A stretch of DNA of 64,000 nt from assembly GCA_965223405.1 (NCBI GenBank), contig CBDCWO010000006.1, positions 1,984,001 through 2,048,000 of the forward strand, written 5' to 3'. Under the pieces are notes generated by a model. That model did not search any database. It saw only the letters and a program-made list of their open reading frames with translations, and was not told the DNA's origin. Source of the DNA: CBDCWO01 sp965223405. Lineage in GTDB: Bacteria > Bacteroidota > Bacteroidia > Chitinophagales > Saprospiraceae. Of the stretch, positions 1 to 10,542 are shown piece after piece. Position 1 is the stretch's first letter. Each line of letters starts with the position of its first letter. The translations under genes were made by a program, and so were the position numbers.

Positions 1-3000
1 CATACCGGATACTGCTTGAACCATCAATTGATTTGACTCACGTATTCTACTTTCCAATGTACTTCCCTTTACAATATCCAGCCCTCCATTTTCATCAAAT
101 TCATCTAGCATGACTCCCAGCCCCAAAGCAACAACTATTTCCCTATTTGAGTTGCTAAAAGTCAACTCTTTACCAATGAAAGGAATCCCTATTTCCGGAG
201 GAAGCATATCGATTCCAGCTTGTTTCATAACTGTAGGAATAGATCCTCTTGCTGCCATTCCAATATCCCTCCAGGCGGTCCAGTCTAAAGCTAAGCCTAC
301 AGTTGCAGGTTTTGAATTTTTAAAACTCGAACTACTTTTACAAAGGAAGTCGTTGGCCGCACTATAATCCGTTTGACCCCCATTGCCAAATCTTCCGGCA
401 ATTGAGCTAAATGCCACGGTAGTCCCAAGAGGAAAATCATCCAACGCGGATAACAGGTTATACCAACCATCTGCCTTGATATCAAAAACCGTATCAAATT
501 CCTGCTGTGTTTTATCCTTGATTAAATGACTTATTTCAATGCCTCCTGCATGAAGTAAAACATCTATCTTTTTCGATGATTTCTTGATCTTCTTAATAGT
601 TGAGGCAACTTCTTTATTGTCCAGCAAATTGGTACTAATATAATAAGCTTTTCCACCTGCTTTTTCAATAGATTGTATGGTACCTAAGGCCAAAGCCTGC
701 CTTTCAATCGCCGCCATTTCTTTATTGACCATTACGGGAGTTGCTTTCTGCCCAGCCTCTTTTAAACGTTGGAATATTTCTCTTTGTAAACCTTCCTTAT
801 CGTCATTAAACCTCAGGATATCGGGGTTTGTCGGGTCTGGTTTTGGTATTAGATCCATTAAGTAAAATGTACCCCCGGAAGCAATCGCCAAGTCGGTTGT
901 AATCGCTGAAGAAATACTTCCTGCTGCACCGGTAACAATGAATGTGCTGTCCTTATTGAGTTCAATCCCCTTTGGTTCTTCGGGAAGCGGATGTTCCGTA
1001 AGGCCGATTGTCCATCTCCTTTCCTTTTTATAGCCTACTTCAACTACTCCAGGATCATAAAGAGTTTCCTGAATTAGAATTTTGGCAAAAGCTGATGTCT
1101 TTCTCGATTTTTCAAAATCGATCACTTTGATTTGATTGGAAGGAAATTCTCGCTTAAATGCCTTGGTAAATCCACTGATGGCACCACCTATCGGTATCAA
1201 TGCACCTTGATCATCATATCCAAAATGTCCTCCCATTCTGGTGGCCGAAATCAGGAAAAGTTCTTCATTACCCACAAGAATCAAATTCCGCATGACCGAG
1301 AAAAATAGCTTAACCTTTCTTGATGTCAATTCTTTCCAATCCTTAACTTTAAGTTTGAAAATGTTTCCATCATCATCCAATGCAGGTAGCCAATAGACGC
1401 CTTTAATCGGAGATTCTGCCGTCCAGTTCCTGATAAGATCGGAAATTTCGGTTTCGCTGTGTTTGCCTTCTATCCTAAAAACCTGAATGCCTTTCTGCTC
1501 AAGTTTTTTAATCAAAGCTGTACCCACGCCCCCTTCATCCTCATAAACAATCACTTTATCATTTCTGGCAAGCGAGACATTCGTCCTCTTACAGAAGTCC
1601 AGATTAGGTCGCAGCTGGGGTGTAGGTATCCTTCTTGGGATTTGTTCCAGAAGTTCAAAATTCTTCATTTGAAGATCTTCTACATCGGATGGTCCTTGCT
1701 CTTCCACCTTTACGTCCTGAGTGCTTTGGATGGTGGAAAGTTTATCCATTACAAATTGAACGATGTGATTTATGGTTGGAAACTCCGCCAACTCAAGATT
1801 TTCATCTCGTTCTATGCCATATTCATTACGAATTTCCGCAAAAAGCTCGGCTTGCTTGACCGTGTCTATACCCAAGTCTGCCTCCAAATCGAGATCTGGC
1901 TCTAACATATCAACAGGGTAACCGGTTTTTTCCGAAATCAAAGCCAGGATGGTGGTTCTTACCGACCCTTCTTCTGATTTTGGTTCTACCGGAGGTGCTT
2001 CTACTCCTATTGGTGCAGACACCGGTTCAGGTTGGATTGTTGTGTCCGGCTTGGTTGCTACCAGATCGGGACGTTTGTCATATACAAACTGAATAATGTG
2101 GTTGAGCGTTGGAAACTCTGAAAGTTCTAAGGTTTCATCTCTTTCAATCGCATATTCATTACGGATATCGGCAAAAAGTTCTGCCTGCTTGACTGTATCA
2201 ATTCCCAGATCGGCTTCTAAGTCAAGATCGGGCTCTAACATATCCACAGGATATCCTGTTTTTTCTGAAATCAATACCAGAATTGTGGTTTTTACGGAAT
2301 CTTCTTCTGATTTTGGTTCTACCGAAGGTGCTTCTACTTCTATTGGCGCAGACACCGGTTCAGGTTGGGCTTTTGTGTCCGGCTTGGTTGCTACCAGATC
2401 GGGACGTTTATCATAAACAAACTGAATAATATGGTTGAGCGTTGGAAACTCTGAAAGTTGCAGCGTCTCATCTCGCTCGATTCCATATTCATTGCGGATA
2501 TCGGCAAAAAGTTCTGCCTGCTTGACCGTATCAATCCCCAGATCGGCTTCCAAGTCAAGATCGGGCTCTAACATATCCACAGGATATCCTGTTTTTTCTG
2601 AAATCAATGCCAGAATCGTAGTTTTTACGGAATCTTCTTCTGATTTTGGTTCTACCGAAGGTGCTTCTACTTCTATTGGTGCAGACACCGGTTCAGGTTG
2701 GGCTTTTGTGTCCGGCTTGGTTGCTACCAGATCGGGACGTTTGTCATAAACAAACTGAATAATATGGTTGAGGGTTGGAAACTCTGATAGTTGCAGCGTC
2801 TCATCTCGCTCGATTCCATATTCATTGCGGATATCGGCGAAAAGTTCTGCCTGCTTGACCGTATCAATCCCCAGATCGGCTTCCAAGTCAAGATCGGGCT
2901 CTAACATATCCACAGGATATCCGGTTTTTTCTGAAATCAATGCCAGAATCGTGGTTTTTACTGAACCTTCTTCAGATTTTGGTTCTACCGGAGGTGCTTC

Positions 3001-6000
3001 TACTGCTATTGGTGCAGACACCGGTTCAGGTTGGGCTTTTGTGTCCGGCTTGGTTGCTACCAGATCGGGACGTTTATCATAAACAAACTGAATAATATGG
3101 TTGAGCGTTGGAAACTCTGAAAGTTGCAGCGTCTCATCTCGCTCGATTCCATATTCATTGCGGATATCGGCGAAAAGTTCTGCCTGCTTGACCGTATCAA
3201 TCCCTAGATCCGCTTCCAAATCGAGATCAGGTTCCAACATATCCATGGGGTAACCTGTTTTTTCCGAAATCAAAGCCAGGATCGTGTTTTTTACAGAATC
3301 ACCTATTACAGGCTTGGTTTCTACTATTGGTGCATCCAAAGCGGCAGGTACAGAAACAAGTCCTGGTTGCGCTGCAACGGGGGTTTTAGCCTCAGCCAGA
3401 TCAGGTCGTTTGTCGTATACAAAGCGGATGATGTGATTAAGTGTTGGGAACTCCGACAACTGCAAAGATTCATCTCGCTCAATTCCATATTCATTGCGGA
3501 TATCAGCGAAAAGTTCCGCCTGCTTGACGGTGTCAATCCCAAGGTCTGCTTCCAGATCCAATTCAGGATTAAGCATATCTATGGGGTAACCTGTGTTTGC
3601 CGAAATAAGTTCAAGTACTTTGTTTTGGACCACATCTTGGGCACCTTTTGAGGTATCGGCCACTTGAACCTCAGCAACACTTGGTTTCGGAGATTCCTGT
3701 ACTGGTTTCTCAACTTCTCTTTGCATCTCTTCGTTGTTTCCAGCATCGATGACATCTCCCAGCGGATCCTTCACACGCAGAGTTCTTTTAACCACTTCCA
3801 GTTCGGGTAAGGAATTGTTGCTAATTTGTTTTATCCATTTGGTCCAATTTGATTGGTTCGCAATTCGATATTCATATCCCAGCTGACTCGGTTGTGGTCG
3901 TTGGCCTTGATTGATTGGATTCCATCTTAGCAGTGTCATGCTAATTTGAGAACCAAATCCCGCACCTAGTCGAAGTGCATATTGAATCGGATAATCACCT
4001 CCTTTGGACAAATTAAGTTTCCCTAATTCAGGATCTACCTCTTTGAAATTGGGTACTGGGGGAACTATTCCGGTCTCCAAAGATTTTATTGCCAATACAT
4101 CTTCAATCCCTACCGCCATGGCATGTCCTGTCATACCTTTGGTATTTGCAATGATAATTTTATCTGCAGCGGACTTGAAAACATACCGGAGTGCATTAAT
4201 TTCTGCCGAAGCACTGCCTCCTCTGGCAGGCGTATAAGTTTCATGAGAAACAAACACGGTTTTGTCGGCTATTTCCATGCGATCTATTCCCCAGTTTCTT
4301 TCGGCATCAGAAATTAGTTTCTCCATGACCATTCGGATATGGTTGACATCTAGCCTCGTTCCATGAAATGCGCTGTTGCCACTAGCCGTTCCCAGTACCT
4401 CACAGATTGGATTCAATCCGCGTTGAAGGGCAGATTGATCACTTTCAACTACGATTGCTGCACCACCCATACCCACGATCATGCCATGTCTTCTTTTATC
4501 AAATGGAAGGGCAGCATCTTCGACATTGGCATCAGTCGCTGCAGCTCCCACAGCTAAAAATCCACTGGAGAACCATTCGATAGTTTCTTCTGAGGTGATA
4601 TCATCTCCGGCAATTATTATTACCCGGTTGCAACGACCGGAATCTATCCAATCCTTAGCCATTCCTACGGCCATGGTAGTACTGGCACAAGCTGCATTAA
4701 TCTGGGTATTTGGTCCTCTGGCGCCGATATATTCAGCAAATTGAGAATGTCCCATGGCAAGTACCCGCAAAAGAAATCTTCTGTTAAAAGTATACGGCTG
4801 ATTTTCCAGTTTATTTTGCAGCTCAATAATTCGGGAATTCACGTCATCCAACAGCTTGGTATTTCCATTTTGGGAACGCAGATTCAGTTGAATACTCTGC
4901 AATAAGGATAACTGTTCCTCTAAACTCTTATGCTCGTAAAACTCTTTCATTTCCTTGGCATATGCGTTATAACCAGGGAAGGCGGAAGCGAAAATGATCC
5001 CGGTATCGTCTTTCATTTGATCCGGCAATAGCCATCTATCGGGTAGTTTTGAACCGGTTGTGGTTTTTTTATAGTGCATTACCAGTGGAATACCGGCATC
5101 CCTCAGGGCATCTATTCCAGCCCCAATGGCCAATTGAGTGACAGAATCAATTGCCGGAATCCTGGATTGTGGGAAACCAAAATCCCGTCCGATGTCCAAA
5201 TTGTTTTTTCTAGCTGCCAGCTTGATCACCTCATCGATCTCAGATATGGTCTCAAACCGGGGTCCGCTTTTACCAGTTTTAACCAATCTGGTAATATTCT
5301 TATCCAACATGGATTGTTGAAATTTGGTAGGAATGCTACCAATAAATTGATCTCCGCGCAACAGTTTTTGAACGTTGGAATCTCCAAAAACCCCATCCAC
5401 TTTGGGTAGGCCTACGGCTGCTCCGGTAATCCATATCTTATGCAATGGTCTGGCAGTTTGGTCACCGGCATAGACCGAATTGGCTTTATCCATAAAGTCC
5501 ACAAACAATTTACCCAATTGCATGTATTTATCTTCTTCCAGTGATTTGCTCATAGCCAGACTTGGTGAATCAATAACAGGGTGCGAGGTAGAAGGAGCAG
5601 AAGGGGATATCTGCAGAGAACGGCTTTCACTTTTGACCGCTTGGGTTTGATCTTGAACATGAACATCAGTATCGATCTGACCATTACCAATTCCAGCAGA
5701 ATACATTCCGCATAGTCCCAGATTGAATGATTGAATATCACCTACTTTAGGATGGTTTGTTGATAAATTCAGGACATCATCTTTATTGGCCATAATATCC
5801 CTGACAAAGCCTTGCAGTGCCTTTTTAGGGCCCATTTCAATAAATATTCGCACTCCCTGATCATATAGTTTATTGATACCATTGACAAATTGAACCGGAG
5901 AGGCAACCTGATCAGCCAGTAATTGAATCATTTTTGGAACTACTCCCGTAGAGGAAGGATAAAAATCACCGGTGACATTGGCGATGATTGGAATAGTAGG

Positions 6001-8469
6001 AGGCTGTAATTCGCATTTTGCCAAGACTTTGCCGAGCTGTTTACTGGCAGGGGCAACTATCTTGGTATGAAAAGCATGACTTACCGGAAGTTGGGCCACA
6101 TGTACACCTGCTTTCTTAAAAAGATCAATCGCCTCTTTAACAGAATCTGTAGCTCCTCCAATGACTGATTGGCCATAACTATTGTAATTGGCAATTTCTA
6201 TATAACCATCTATGTCTTTAATAATCTCATTAATTTTATCGGGAGATCCAAATACGGCCACCATAGCGCCCTTATCCTTTACCTCAACTTTGGCCATCTC
6301 ACTTCCTCTGGCACTAACCGCCTTAAGAGCGTTGGCAAAGGAAATGGCCTTTGATGCCACTAGCGCACCATATTCGCCCAGACTATGACCCATGACATAG
6401 TCCGGAGACACTCCATAGGATTCCATTAATCTGTATAAGGCGATATCCACCGTTAAAACAGCAGGTTGGGTGATTTCGGTTTGCTTGAGGTTTTCATTTG
6501 CCAGTTCGATTTTAATTTTATCTCCCTGATCACAGAAAATATATTCAGTGAGAGGTTTTCCAAGGATTGGAGACATAACCTGATCTGCTTCAGCAAAAGT
6601 TTGGGCTACAATCGGCTCCGTTTCCTTCAACTCTTTTAGCATGTTGATATACTGAGATCCTTGGCCCGTAAATAAGAAGGCCGTTTTGGGGACAGAACCA
6701 CTTCCAAAGTATATTCCATTGGCATTTAAGGGATGCCAAATTCCCTTATCTTGGGCATTTAAGCCCTTGATGGCTTTGTCTATTTTTTTGATGAATTCTT
6801 CAGAATTTCCATAATCTATAACAATCCGGTTTGGAGCGCTGAGGTCTGATTGTTTTGGAGCTTCTACCGGCGGAATCCATCCTTTTTGTACTTTAAGTTG
6901 TATTTCCTTTAGATTGGTAATCAAAGATTCTTTGCTATCTCTGCCCACCACAAATGCACCTCTCAATGGAGATTTCAATGTTTTAGCTTGTTCTTTTTCT
7001 TTTTCAATCGATACCTGCAATTGTAATTTTTGTTCTGAAGTAATCCTATTTGGGATATATTCTTCCATAACGATATGAAAATTGGTACCTCCAAATCCAA
7101 AAGCACTTACTCCGCATCGTCTTGGTGTGCCATTATAGGTATCCCAGGGTCGCAATTCCGTATTTACGCGCAAGGGGGATTTGGAGAAGTCAAATCGAGG
7201 ATTGGGTTTATGAAAATTCAGACTGGGAGGAATTACCTTTTCATGTAGTGCCATGGCTGCTTTCATGATACCGGCGGCTCCTGCGGCTCCTTTCAAATGG
7301 CCGATATTGGATTTCACCGAGCCAAGACTTATTGATCCTATGGGCATATTCAAATTTCCAAAGATATCATACAGACATTGAAGTTCGACTGCGTCTCCAA
7401 CCGAGGTAGAGGTACCATGACCTTCAATCATAGATACTGAATTGGGCGATACACCTGAATTTTCCCAGGCTCTCTGAACAGCAAATTTTTGACCAATTGG
7501 ATTAGGTGCGGTGATTCCTTTCCCTTTGCCATCACTGGATCCACCGGTGGATCTGATTACGGCATAGATTTTATCTCCATCCCTTTCGGCATCTTCCAAA
7601 CGTTTGAGGACAAAAACAGCGGCCCCTTCTCCCATGATGAAACCATCGGCCCCTTCGGCATATGGCCGGGTCCCGGTAGCTGAAAGTGCACCAATTTTGC
7701 AAAATTTCACAAAAGTCGATGGGCTCATATTTGCATCGATACCTCCGGTGACCACCAAGTCATAATCATTCTCCTCTAATCCTTCAATAGCAGCGGTAAT
7801 ACCGGCCATAGCAGATGCACAGGCTGCATCGGCAATATAATTAGGTCCATGAAAGTTAAATAAAGCTGCAATTCGGCCGGCAACAATGTTTGACAATTCA
7901 CCGGGCATAGTATCTTCCGTGATATCCGGAAAAAATCCATCTAGGCCTGAGCGCATTTCTTCAATTATGGTTTTACGCATATCTCCAGGCAATGACGAAA
8001 AATGATCCGATTTTTTCAGCATTTCGGCATATTCCGGGAAAAATATTCTCGAGGCGGAATAAAGATGTTGATCTCCACCCATAGCTACTCCTAAGATTAC
8101 GGCAGTGCGGTCTCTATTAAAATCTTTGTTGAGATAATCAAAATCCAATAATGCTTCTCTGGCTGCGGTAATCGCCCATTTTTGGGTTAAATCCATTTGT
8201 GCACTGACCTTTGGTGGAATTGGAAGCTTCCATCGCATGGGATCCCAATTGTCTTCCTTTACCCACCCACCAATTTTACTATACGTTTTATCCGGTGCTT
8301 TTCTGTCTTCATCATAATATAAATCAGCATTCCACCGATCTCGGGGCACATCTGTAATACTGTATTTACCTTCTTTAATATTTTTCCAAAAGCTTGGAAG
8401 ATCAACTGCATCCGGCATCACTGCGCCTGCGCCTACAATAGCAATTGCTTTATGGTTAGATTCTTTCAT
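1..8469 (-). CDS. Giant Pfa/PKS-like lipid synthase, KS-AT-KS-ACP6-KR (C-terminus outside window)
   Basis: Iterative type I synthase that would build a polyketide or specialised fatty acyl chain in the cytoplasm. The frame is open from the ATG at 8469 to base 1 (more than 2,820 residues). I read KS1 (about 5-465) with active-site Cys217 in DAACASAM and the histidines of EGHGTST (about 348) and NIGHLKG (about 390). The acyltransferase has Ser696 in GHSLGEYG. A second ketosynthase (about 970-1530) has Cys1261 in NAACAST and histidines near 1408 and 1447. Six ACPs follow (Thr1647 to Thr2203), then a ketoreductase with VTGAAGSISSA near 2512 and YSAAND near 2700. The order resembles PfaA-type PUFA and secondary-lipid synthases, but with an extra KS before the ACPs. 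The acyl-CoA dehydrogenase gene ends 43 bases upstream, so the two are probably co-transcribed. The product is unknown. A DH or further domains may lie beyond the edge. Confidence 0.9.
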   Translation of the reverse strand, partial: MKESNHKAIAIVGAGAVMPDAVDLPSFWKNIKEGKYSITDVPRDRWNADLYYDEDRKAPDKTYSKIGGWVKEDNWDPMRWKLPIPPKVSAQMDLTQKWAITAAREALLDFDYLNKDFNRDRTAVILGVAMGGDQHLYSASRIFFPEYAEMLKKSDHFSSLPGDMRKTIIEEMRSGLDGFFPDITEDTMPGELSNIVAGRIAALFNFHGPNYIADAACASAMAGITAAIEGLEENDYDLVVTGGIDANMSPSTFVKFCKIGALSATGTRPYAEGADGFIMGEGAAVFVLKRLEDAERDGDKIYAVIRSTGGSSDGKGKGITAPNPIGQKFAVQRAWENSGVSPNSVSMIEGHGTSTSVGDAVELQCLYDIFGNLNMPIGSISLGSVKSNIGHLKGAAGAAGIMKAAMALHEKVIPPSLNFHKPNPRFDFSKSPLRVNTELRPWDTYNGTPRRCGVSAFGFGGTNFHIVMEEYIPNRITSEQKLQLQVSIEKEKEQAKTLKSPLRGAFVVGRDSKESLITNLKEIQLKVQKGWIPPVEAPKQSDLSAPNRIVIDYGNSEEFIKKIDKAIKGLNAQDKGIWHPLNANGIYFGSGSVPKTAFLFTGQGSQYINMLKELKETEPIVAQTFAEADQVMSPILGKPLTEYIFCDQGDKIKIELANENLKQTEITQPAVLTVDIALYRLMESYGVSPDYVMGHSLGEYGALVASKAISFANALKAVSARGSEMAKVEVKDKGAMVAVFGSPDKINEIIKDIDGYIEIANYNSYGQSVIGGATDSVKEAIDLFKKAGVHVAQLPVSHAFHTKIVAPASKQLGKVLAKCELQPPTIPIIANVTGDFYPSSTGVVPKMIQLLADQVASPVQFVNGINKLYDQGVRIFIEMGPKKALQGFVRDIMANKDDVLNLSTNHPKVGDIQSFNLGLCGMYSAGIGNGQIDTDVHVQDQTQAVKSESRSLQISPSAPSTSHPVIDSPSLAMSKSLEEDKYMQLGKLFVDFMDKANSVYAGDQTARPLHKIWITGAAVGLPKVDGVFGDSNVQKLLRGDQFIGSIPTKFQQSMLDKNITRLVKTGKSGPRFETISEIDEVIKLAARKNNLDIGRDFGFPQSRIPAIDSVTQLAIGAGIDALRDAGIPLVMHYKKTTTGSKLPDRWLLPDQMKDDTGIIFASAFPGYNAYAKEMKEFYEHKSLEEQLSLLQSIQLNLRSQNGNTKLLDDVNSRIIELQNKLENQPYTFNRRFLLRVLAMGHSQFAEYIGARGPNTQINAACASTTMAVGMAKDWIDSGRCNRVIIIAGDDITSEETIEWFSSGFLAVGAAATDANVEDAALPFDKRRHGMIVGMGGAAIVVESDQSALQRGLNPICEVLGTASGNSAFHGTRLDVNHIRMVMEKLISDAERNWGIDRMEIADKTVFVSHETYTPARGGSASAEINALRYVFKSAADKIIIANTKGMTGHAMAVGIEDVLAIKSLETGIVPPVPNFKEVDPELGKLNLSKGGDYPIQYALRLGAGFGSQISMTLLRWNPINQGQRPQPSQLGYEYRIANQSNWTKWIKQISNNSLPELEVVKRTLRVKDPLGDVIDAGNNEEMQREVEKPVQESPKPSVAEVQVADTSKGAQDVVQNKVLELISANTGYPIDMLNPELDLEADLGIDTVKQAELFADIRNEYGIERDESLQLSEFPTLNHIIRFVYDKRPDLAEAKTPVAAQPGLVSVPAALDAPIVETKPVIGDSVKNTILALISEKTGYPMDMLEPDLDLEADLGIDTVKQAELFADIRNEYGIERDETLQLSEFPTLNHIIQFVYDKRPDLVATKPDTKAQPEPVSAPIAVEAPPVEPKSEEGSVKTTILALISEKTGYPVDMLEPDLDLEADLGIDTVKQAELFADIRNEYGIERDETLQLSEFPTLNHIIQFVYDKRPDLVATKPDTKAQPEPVSAPIEVEAPSVEPKSEEDSVKTTILALISEKTGYPVDMLEPDLDLEADLGIDTVKQAELFADIRNEYGIERDETLQLSEFPTLNHIIQFVYDKRPDLVATKPDTKAQPEPVSAPIEVEAPSVEPKSEEDSVKTTILVLISEKTGYPVDMLEPDLDLEADLGIDTVKQAELFADIRNEYAIERDETLELSEFPTLNHIIQFVYDKRPDLVATKPDTTIQPEPVSAPIGVEAPPVEPKSEEGSVRTTILALISEKTGYPVDMLEPDLDLEADLGIDTVKQAELFAEIRNEYGIERDENLELAEFPTINHIVQFVMDKLSTIQSTQDVKVEEQGPSDVEDLQMKNFELLEQIPRRIPTPQLRPNLDFCKRTNVSLARNDKVIVYEDEGGVGTALIKKLEQKGIQVFRIEGKHSETEISDLIRNWTAESPIKGVYWLPALDDDGNIFKLKVKDWKELTSRKVKLFFSVMRNLILVGNEELFLISATRMGGHFGYDDQGALIPIGGAISGFTKAFKREFPSNQIKVIDFEKSRKTSAFAKILIQETLYDPGVVEVGYKKERRWTIGLTEHPLPEEPKGIELNKDSTFIVTGAAGSISSAITTDLAIASGGTFYLMDLIPKPDPTNPDILRFNDDKEGLQREIFQRLKEAGQKATPVMVNKEMAAIERQALALGTIQSIEKAGGKAYYISTNLLDNKEVASTIKKIKKSSKKIDVLLHAGGIEISHLIKDKTQQEFDTVFDIKADGWYNLLSALDDFPLGTTVAFSSIAGRFGNGGQTDYSAANDFLCKSSSSFKNSKPATVGLALDWTAWRDIGMAARGSIPTVMKQAGIDMLPPEIGIPFIGKELTFSNSNREIVVALGLGVMLDEFDENGGLDIVKGSTLESRIRESNQLMVQAVSGM
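1740..3625 (-). repeat. Six tandem ACP repeats with Thr at the phosphopantetheine site
   Basis: Six copies of a roughly 111-residue unit (about 333 bases) inside the synthase. Each is an ACP joined to the next by a Pro/Ala/Glu-rich linker. In every copy the motif reads LGIDTVKQAELF, with threonine where ACPs normally have the phosphopantetheinylated serine (LGxDS). The codons I checked are ACC, ACA and ACG, so this is real Thr. Copies between 2090 and 3190 are nearly identical at the base level, which indicates recent unequal exchange. Confidence 0.9.
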
Positions 8470-8512
8470 GACAAATCATTTTGAAAAAAAATTGTACTAT
8501 CATTGGAAAGAC

Positions 8513-10171
8513 TTAATTCCGGTCATAGATAACATCACCTATTTGATCCATATCGGTAAGCATTCCTTCTTGTGTAGCGTATATAATAGAAAGGTTAAGT
8601 TTATTTTCAAACTCTTGGGCTTCAACAGGATTTAAACTATCCGCTCCCAATATCCATCTCAATCCATCCTGACCAACCTTCATTGCCGCTTCCCTGGCAA
8701 AAACACGACTAATAGTCGCCAAAGTCTTTTCATCAAATCGCTTATCGGCTTTTTCGTGAAGTTTACCGGATGATGCCCGCTGGGCTTTTCGTGCCATAGA
8801 TGCAGCGCATTCAGCCCAGGCAACCCATTCACCAATTCGCAAGAGAATATGTTGATTCCTAGTTAATCTATGTGCCCGGGCTTGTTCGAGTAGCTCGGCA
8901 AGTGCATGGTATGTCAGGGCCACAATATTTGCACCTACTTGAGGATTGGTGGTATGAATCTCCTCTATTTCAGCTGCTTTTTCATGATAATATTGTCCCC
9001 TTGATTTCAGATGTAATTGCCACCGGTCTCTACTGATCGTCATTTCCATAATCTCTGATGTACCCTCATATATGGTAGTGATTCTCACATCACGTTTATG
9101 TTTTTCTACCATATATTCCTTGGTATATCCATAGCCGCCAAATGCCTGAATACTTGCATCAGCCGCCATATTTCCGGCTTCGGTGGCCATGTATTTGGCT
9201 ATAGCTCCCTCCGTATTTAGATTCCCCTCTTCATTGTCAATGCGTTCTGCGGTTTCTTCTACATAAGATCTGGCCGCTTCCAACCTGGCGATATGAGGAA
9301 TGATTAATTTATGGGTATAACCTTGTTTCTCGGATAACGGGGATCCCTTTTGAATCCGTTCGGTAGAATATTGGATCGCTTTGTCCAAGGCACCCCAGCC
9401 CCCACCAAGACCAAATGCGGCTACCATCAGCCGGGTATAACCAAATACGAGTTGGGCCTGGTATAATCCTTTACCTTCGGACTCTCCAACCAGGTTTTCT
9501 ACTGGCACAAAAACATCCTCTAAAGTTAAAGCGGCCGTATTGCTGGTTCTGATCCCATGTTTATCCTCAGGCTTGCCATAGGCAAATCCTTCAGCGCCTT
9601 TTTCCAAAACAAACCAGGTTGGACCATTAGGTGCTTTGGCTAAAATAGTATACATATCCGCGTAACCTCCATTGCTAATCCACTGTTTGTTTCCGTTGAG
9701 TTTGTAACCTACAATTTTACCCTCTTCTTCGACAGGGGTAGCTGTCGTTCGAAGCGCTCCCAGGTCAGAACCTGCATCGGGCTCCGTGGCTCCATAAGCC
9801 AGTAAAAGACCTTCAACTGCAATTTTGGTCAACCACTTTTTCTTTTGTTCCTCCGTAGCTCCAAATACGATAGGATCCGCACCAAGAAATGTAGCAAATA
9901 TTCCGGTGGCTATTCCCAGGTCCACACGGGCCATAGCTTCACAAACTTTATACGAGTCCCAAGCTCCCCCTCCCATACCCTGATACTCTTCAGGTATAAA
10001 AATTAAATGAATGCCCAAGCCATCTCCGCACATTTGACGTATCTCATTAATGGGAAATTCGTCGTTATGATCCAATTCCAAAAGTTTGGAAGTGGGGAAA
10101 TTTTCAACTGCAAAGTCATTAATAGTGTCAACTATCATTTCGAGTTCGCTATTCTCAATACCTGTTGCCAT
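8513..10171 (-). CDS. Acyl-CoA dehydrogenase with C-terminal extension
   Basis: FAD-dependent alpha,beta-dehydrogenation of an acyl-CoA or acyl-thioester, with electrons passed to ETF. The 552-residue protein has the usual three-domain fold. The N-terminal helical domain is followed by YGATEPDAGSDLGA near 128, NGNKQWISNGG in the middle domain, and QAFGGYGYTKEY then YEGTSEIMEM, where Glu369 is the expected catalytic base. About 150 extra helical residues follow (roughly 400-552), as in long FadE-type enzymes. It starts at the ATG at 10171 and ends 43 bases before the giant synthase gene. The context suggests it desaturates or recycles acyl chains for that synthase; a plain beta-oxidation role is the alternative. 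Confidence 0.93.
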   Translation of the reverse strand: MATGIENSELEMIVDTINDFAVENFPTSKLLELDHNDEFPINEIRQMCGDGLGIHLIFIPEEYQGMGGGAWDSYKVCEAMARVDLGIATGIFATFLGADPIVFGATEEQKKKWLTKIAVEGLLLAYGATEPDAGSDLGALRTTATPVEEEGKIVGYKLNGNKQWISNGGYADMYTILAKAPNGPTWFVLEKGAEGFAYGKPEDKHGIRTSNTAALTLEDVFVPVENLVGESEGKGLYQAQLVFGYTRLMVAAFGLGGGWGALDKAIQYSTERIQKGSPLSEKQGYTHKLIIPHIARLEAARSYVEETAERIDNEEGNLNTEGAIAKYMATEAGNMAADASIQAFGGYGYTKEYMVEKHKRDVRITTIYEGTSEIMEMTISRDRWQLHLKSRGQYYHEKAAEIEEIHTTNPQVGANIVALTYHALAELLEQARAHRLTRNQHILLRIGEWVAWAECAASMARKAQRASSGKLHEKADKRFDEKTLATISRVFAREAAMKVGQDGLRWILGADSLNPVEAQEFENKLNLSIIYATQEGMLTDMDQIGDVIYDRN

Positions 10172-10542
10172 ATATTTTTAGCGTTTTAAATTATGATTTA
10201 ATGAGTTAATAATTTGTGTAATACCATTTAGTTACCAGACTGCCGGAAAGAAATTGTCTCTAAAGTTCGATCTTTGAGATTAGAAACAAGACATTCATAT
10301 TTCAAGCAATCTACGGAAGATACAAAGGAGAATTATTTTTTTATATCATTTAGGTGCATGATCTTCATCAGGGGGGAACGATCTTAGAGCTCTAAATAGG
10401 GATTTTTGTATGGCCAATGCCGAAGATCGAGGGTACGGTTTTATTATCAATTAGTTTGCATTCAAATTGTGGTTATGGATCCACGAATAGTATAGTATGA
10501 ACTTTTATTTATTTTCTTTTCCCAAAAATTAAAATATTGTTA
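10172..10542. other. Intergenic region between acyl-CoA dehydrogenase and tRNA-Asn
   Basis: About 370 AT-rich bases with no credible ORF. It should hold the leftward promoter for the dehydrogenase/synthase operon, but I found no clear TAnnTTTG match on the minus strand. Confidence 0.5.

Noticed and set aside
2096..3082. Three similar plus-strand ORFs of about 104 residues
   Set aside because: They are antisense shadows of the ACP repeats; the minus-strand frame has clear ACP motifs and is open throughout.
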